A DNA stretch of 64,000 nucleotides. Origin: Sulfolobales archaeon. GTDB taxonomy: Archaea > Thermoproteota > Thermoprotei_A > Sulfolobales > Desulfurococcaceae. The stretch is from assembly GCA_025059075.1 (NCBI GenBank), contig JANXDZ010000003.1, forward strand, positions 62,001 to 126,000, in the 5' to 3' direction. The notes beneath the pieces are model-generated. The model searched no databases and had not been told where the DNA came from. It saw only the letters and a program-made list of their open reading frames with translations. This document shows, piece by piece, positions 62,441-64,000 of the stretch. The translations under genes were made by a program, and so were the position numbers. The number at the start of each line of letters is the position of its first letter. The first letter of the stretch is position 1.

Positions 62441-63151
62441 ATGATTAACGACGTAATGAGGCTCGTCAACGTCACTAAAGTCTATGTAATAGGTATAGCA
62501 AAGTTTAAGGCACTTAGAGACGTGAACTTAACTATCCCTAGAGGAGCTTTCATAGCAATAATGGGTCCCTCGGGCTCCGGTAAAACAACTCTATTAAACA
62601 TTATGGGGCTGCTCGATAGGCCGACTTCAGGTAAAGTATATATAAATGGTCTTGATACCTCTAAGCTAAGCGATAAAGAAGTAGCTAGGATAAGGAATGA
62701 GAAAATAGGCTTTGTATTTCAACAGTATAACTTAATTGGAAGACTCACAGTACTTGAGAACATAGAGCTACCGCTTATCGTAAGAGGAATACATAGGTCT
62801 AAGAGGATAGAGCTAGTTAAAAAAGCCCTCATTGAAGCAGGCGGTGAAGTAAGCTGGCTTAATAAAAGGCCGAGTCAGTTAAGTGGAGGACAGCAGCAGA
62901 GAGTAGCTATAGCTAGAGCAATAGTTACTTCACCAAGCATAGTATTAGCTGATGAACCCACTGGAAACCTCGATACACAAACATCTGGGAAAGTCATAAA
63001 GACATTTATTGACATAAATAAGTTAGGCAACACTATAGTTGTAGTAACGCATAACCCTGAAGTAGCTAACTGTACTCAAAAGATATACGTTATAAGGGAT
63101 GGAGCAATAGTAGGTGTTAGAGAGCCTGAGAGAGATAAGTGTATAGCTTGA
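62441..63151 (+). CDS. ABC transporter ATP-binding protein (MacB/LolD type)
   Basis: A 236-residue ABC ATPase of the MacB/LolD/FtsE-like group. Walker A is GPSGSGKTTLL, the Q-loop is FVFQQYNL, the signature is LSGGQQQRVAIAR, Walker B is VLADEPTG and the switch His is in VVVTHNPEV. The group exports lipoproteins, peptides or antibiotics with a FtsX-like permease. No permease gene is next to it: 415 bases without a gene follow, so this ATPase is an orphan in the window. Confidence 0.92.
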   Translation: MINDVMRLVNVTKVYVIGIAKFKALRDVNLTIPRGAFIAIMGPSGSGKTTLLNIMGLLDRPTSGKVYINGLDTSKLSDKEVARIRNEKIGFVFQQYNLIGRLTVLENIELPLIVRGIHRSKRIELVKKALIEAGGEVSWLNKRPSQLSGGQQQRVAIARAIVTSPSIVLADEPTGNLDTQTSGKVIKTFIDINKLGNTIVVVTHNPEVANCTQKIYVIRDGAIVGVREPERDKCIA

Positions 63152-63160
63152 CCCTCCATG

Positions 63161-63189
63161 CATTGAGGGGATGTGAGTTCTCCTCAATG
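63161..63189 (+). terminator. Hairpin just after the ABC ATPase gene
   Basis: CATTGAGG (63161-63168) pairs with CCTCAATG (63182-63189), and the stem can extend by three more pairs including one G-U, leaving a seven-base loop. It starts ten bases after the stop codon. No long T run follows, so it may protect the 3' end rather than terminate. The hairpin is seen; the role is inferred. Confidence 0.35.
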
Positions 63190-63566
63190 AGTTCATTAAC
63201 TATCTATTCCTAAGACTTAAGCCCCCTATGCTCAATCTACACTCTCTCAGAGATAGAAAGAAAAGAATGTGAAGAAACTAATAGATACAGGTGGGAATAG
63301 CAATAACGGCTATTAAAATATTTGAATTACTCCAAGTTTATAAATTAAAGATTATGGGGGATGTAGAAGCACTAGCGGAAGTATAACCATATAGCTGACA
63401 AACCATAGGTGAATACTCACTTAGGTCTAGTAGCGTTGAATCTATTTATTTGCATAACGTATTGCTAGATCTACAATAATGCATGTGCCTTCATTTAATG
63501 AAATAGATCTTTATTCAGGAATCTATAAATATCTAGTCTAAGTGAAGTTAATAGTACGGGAGGTTC
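63190..63566. other. Intergenic region before the ferritin-like gene
   Basis: I see no gene, tRNA or guide RNA. The end contains CGGGAGG, a Shine-Dalgarno for the next gene. ATAAATAT at about 63524-63531 may be its TATA box. Confidence 0.5.
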
Positions 63567-64000
63567 ATGGAGCATATGGATGGGGTGGAGGAGGCTAGGA
63601 AGTTCTGTAAGGATGAGTACGAAGCATATGGTATGTACACGTTTTTAGCTAAGAATCCATTGGTAACTATGAAAGTTAAGAGAGCTCTTGATAAAGCTGC
63701 TCTAGATGAATACAGGCACTACGTCTTTTGGCGCAATATTGCTGGCGAATGTTCATCAACTCCTTCAACTATTAAAGGATTCTTATTAAGCTTATTACTG
63801 CCTTTATTTGGTGTAACAGTGATCATAAAGTTCATAGAATCCATGGAGAAGAGCGGTCTTGAATTATACAGGGAGATTTCCTTAGTAAAGCCGGAGCTTA
63901 AGGAGGAAGTTGAGAAAATAATTAAGGAAGAGGAAGAACACGAGGCATCCTTTATTTCAGGATTAGATGAAGGAAGAGTGAAGTACTTAGGCTCAATAAT
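63567..64000 (+). CDS. Ferritin-like diiron (rubrerythrin/VIT1-related) protein, 5' part
   Basis: The first 144 residues of a protein cut by the right edge. Carboxylate and histidine ligands of a ferritin-like four-helix bundle can be placed: Glu in CKDEYEAYGMY, E-x2-H in LDEYRHYVFW, Glu in SGLELYREI, and EEEEHEASF. A hydrophobic segment GFLLSLLLPLFGVTVIIKF sits in the middle. This resembles the rubrerythrin-like domain fused to the VIT1/CCC1 iron transporter; the membrane part would lie beyond the edge. The start ATG 63567 has GGGAGG four bases upstream. Confidence 0.7.
   Translation, partial: MEHMDGVEEARKFCKDEYEAYGMYTFLAKNPLVTMKVKRALDKAALDEYRHYVFWRNIAGECSSTPSTIKGFLLSLLLPLFGVTVIIKFIESMEKSGLELYREISLVKPELKEEVEKIIKEEEEHEASFISGLDEGRVKYLGSI

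Noticed and set aside
1-64000. CRISPR arrays, intact insertion sequences or integrases
   Set aside because: I looked for regularly spaced repeats and transposase motifs because of the Cas4-like gene and the decayed islands, and saw none.

Overview
The window is archaeal chromosome, most likely from a thermophilic or anaerobic member of the Thermoproteota (TACK) grade. The grounds are an archaeal five-subunit CO dehydrogenase/acetyl-CoA synthase, archaeal-type CCA-adding enzyme, ribosomal protein L10e, GPN GTPase, UPF0200 and UPF0201 proteins, a COG2112 kinase and ADP-forming acetyl-CoA synthetase. TTG and GTG starts are frequent, genes are tightly overlapped, and four intron-less tRNAs lack an encoded CCA. 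I cannot name the genus.

Left part (1-3584): the 3' part of an alcohol dehydrogenase lies outside the window, and its 5' part is read here on the minus strand. It is followed by about 3 kb of decayed DNA holding a broken HEPN/MNT toxin-antitoxin pair, one unidentified gene remnant and an intact tRNA-Arg(CCG). Next (3585-14567, all minus strand) comes a Wood-Ljungdahl carbonyl-branch island: cooT, a CooC paralogue, then cdhA-B-C-D-E, a RACo/AcsV-like corrinoid activator and a second CooC. A winged-helix protein and an Nth-like Fe-S protein lie upstream.

Middle (16163-43174): AdoMet decarboxylase, a geranylgeranyl-reductase-like flavoprotein, a solitary Cas4-like nuclease, tungsten aldehyde oxidoreductase, a class V aminotransferase, tRNA-Ala and tRNA-Ile. 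An RNA-maturation block follows (CCA transferase, ThpR, kinase; then Prs, tRNA G10 methyltransferase, RNase Z), with AmrS, GPN GTPase, tRNA-Thr, a wrecked prolyl oligopeptidase gene, threonine synthase, feoA-feoB behind a near-perfect DtxR-type operator, IleRS, a rhomboid protease, L10e and an MFS-like transporter.

Right part (43584-64000): a good C/D-box sRNA candidate, a nucleotidyltransferase fused to a degenerate phosphomannomutase, GMP synthase PP-ATPase, a purine phosphoribosyltransferase, and a compact UMP biosynthesis cluster (pyrF-E-B-I-K-C-D). Then come a saccharopine-dehydrogenase-like protein, an Lrp regulator divergent from glutamine synthetase, a HAD phosphatase, ADP-forming acetyl-CoA synthetase with a BioD/DRTGG partner, a ROK kinase, an orphan ABC ATPase and a ferritin-like protein cut by the window edge.

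Taken together, the genes suggest an anaerobe that can make or cleave acetyl-CoA through CODH/ACS and interconvert acetyl-CoA and acetate with ATP gain through the ADP-forming synthetase. The window has no methanogenesis genes, but that says nothing about the rest of the genome.
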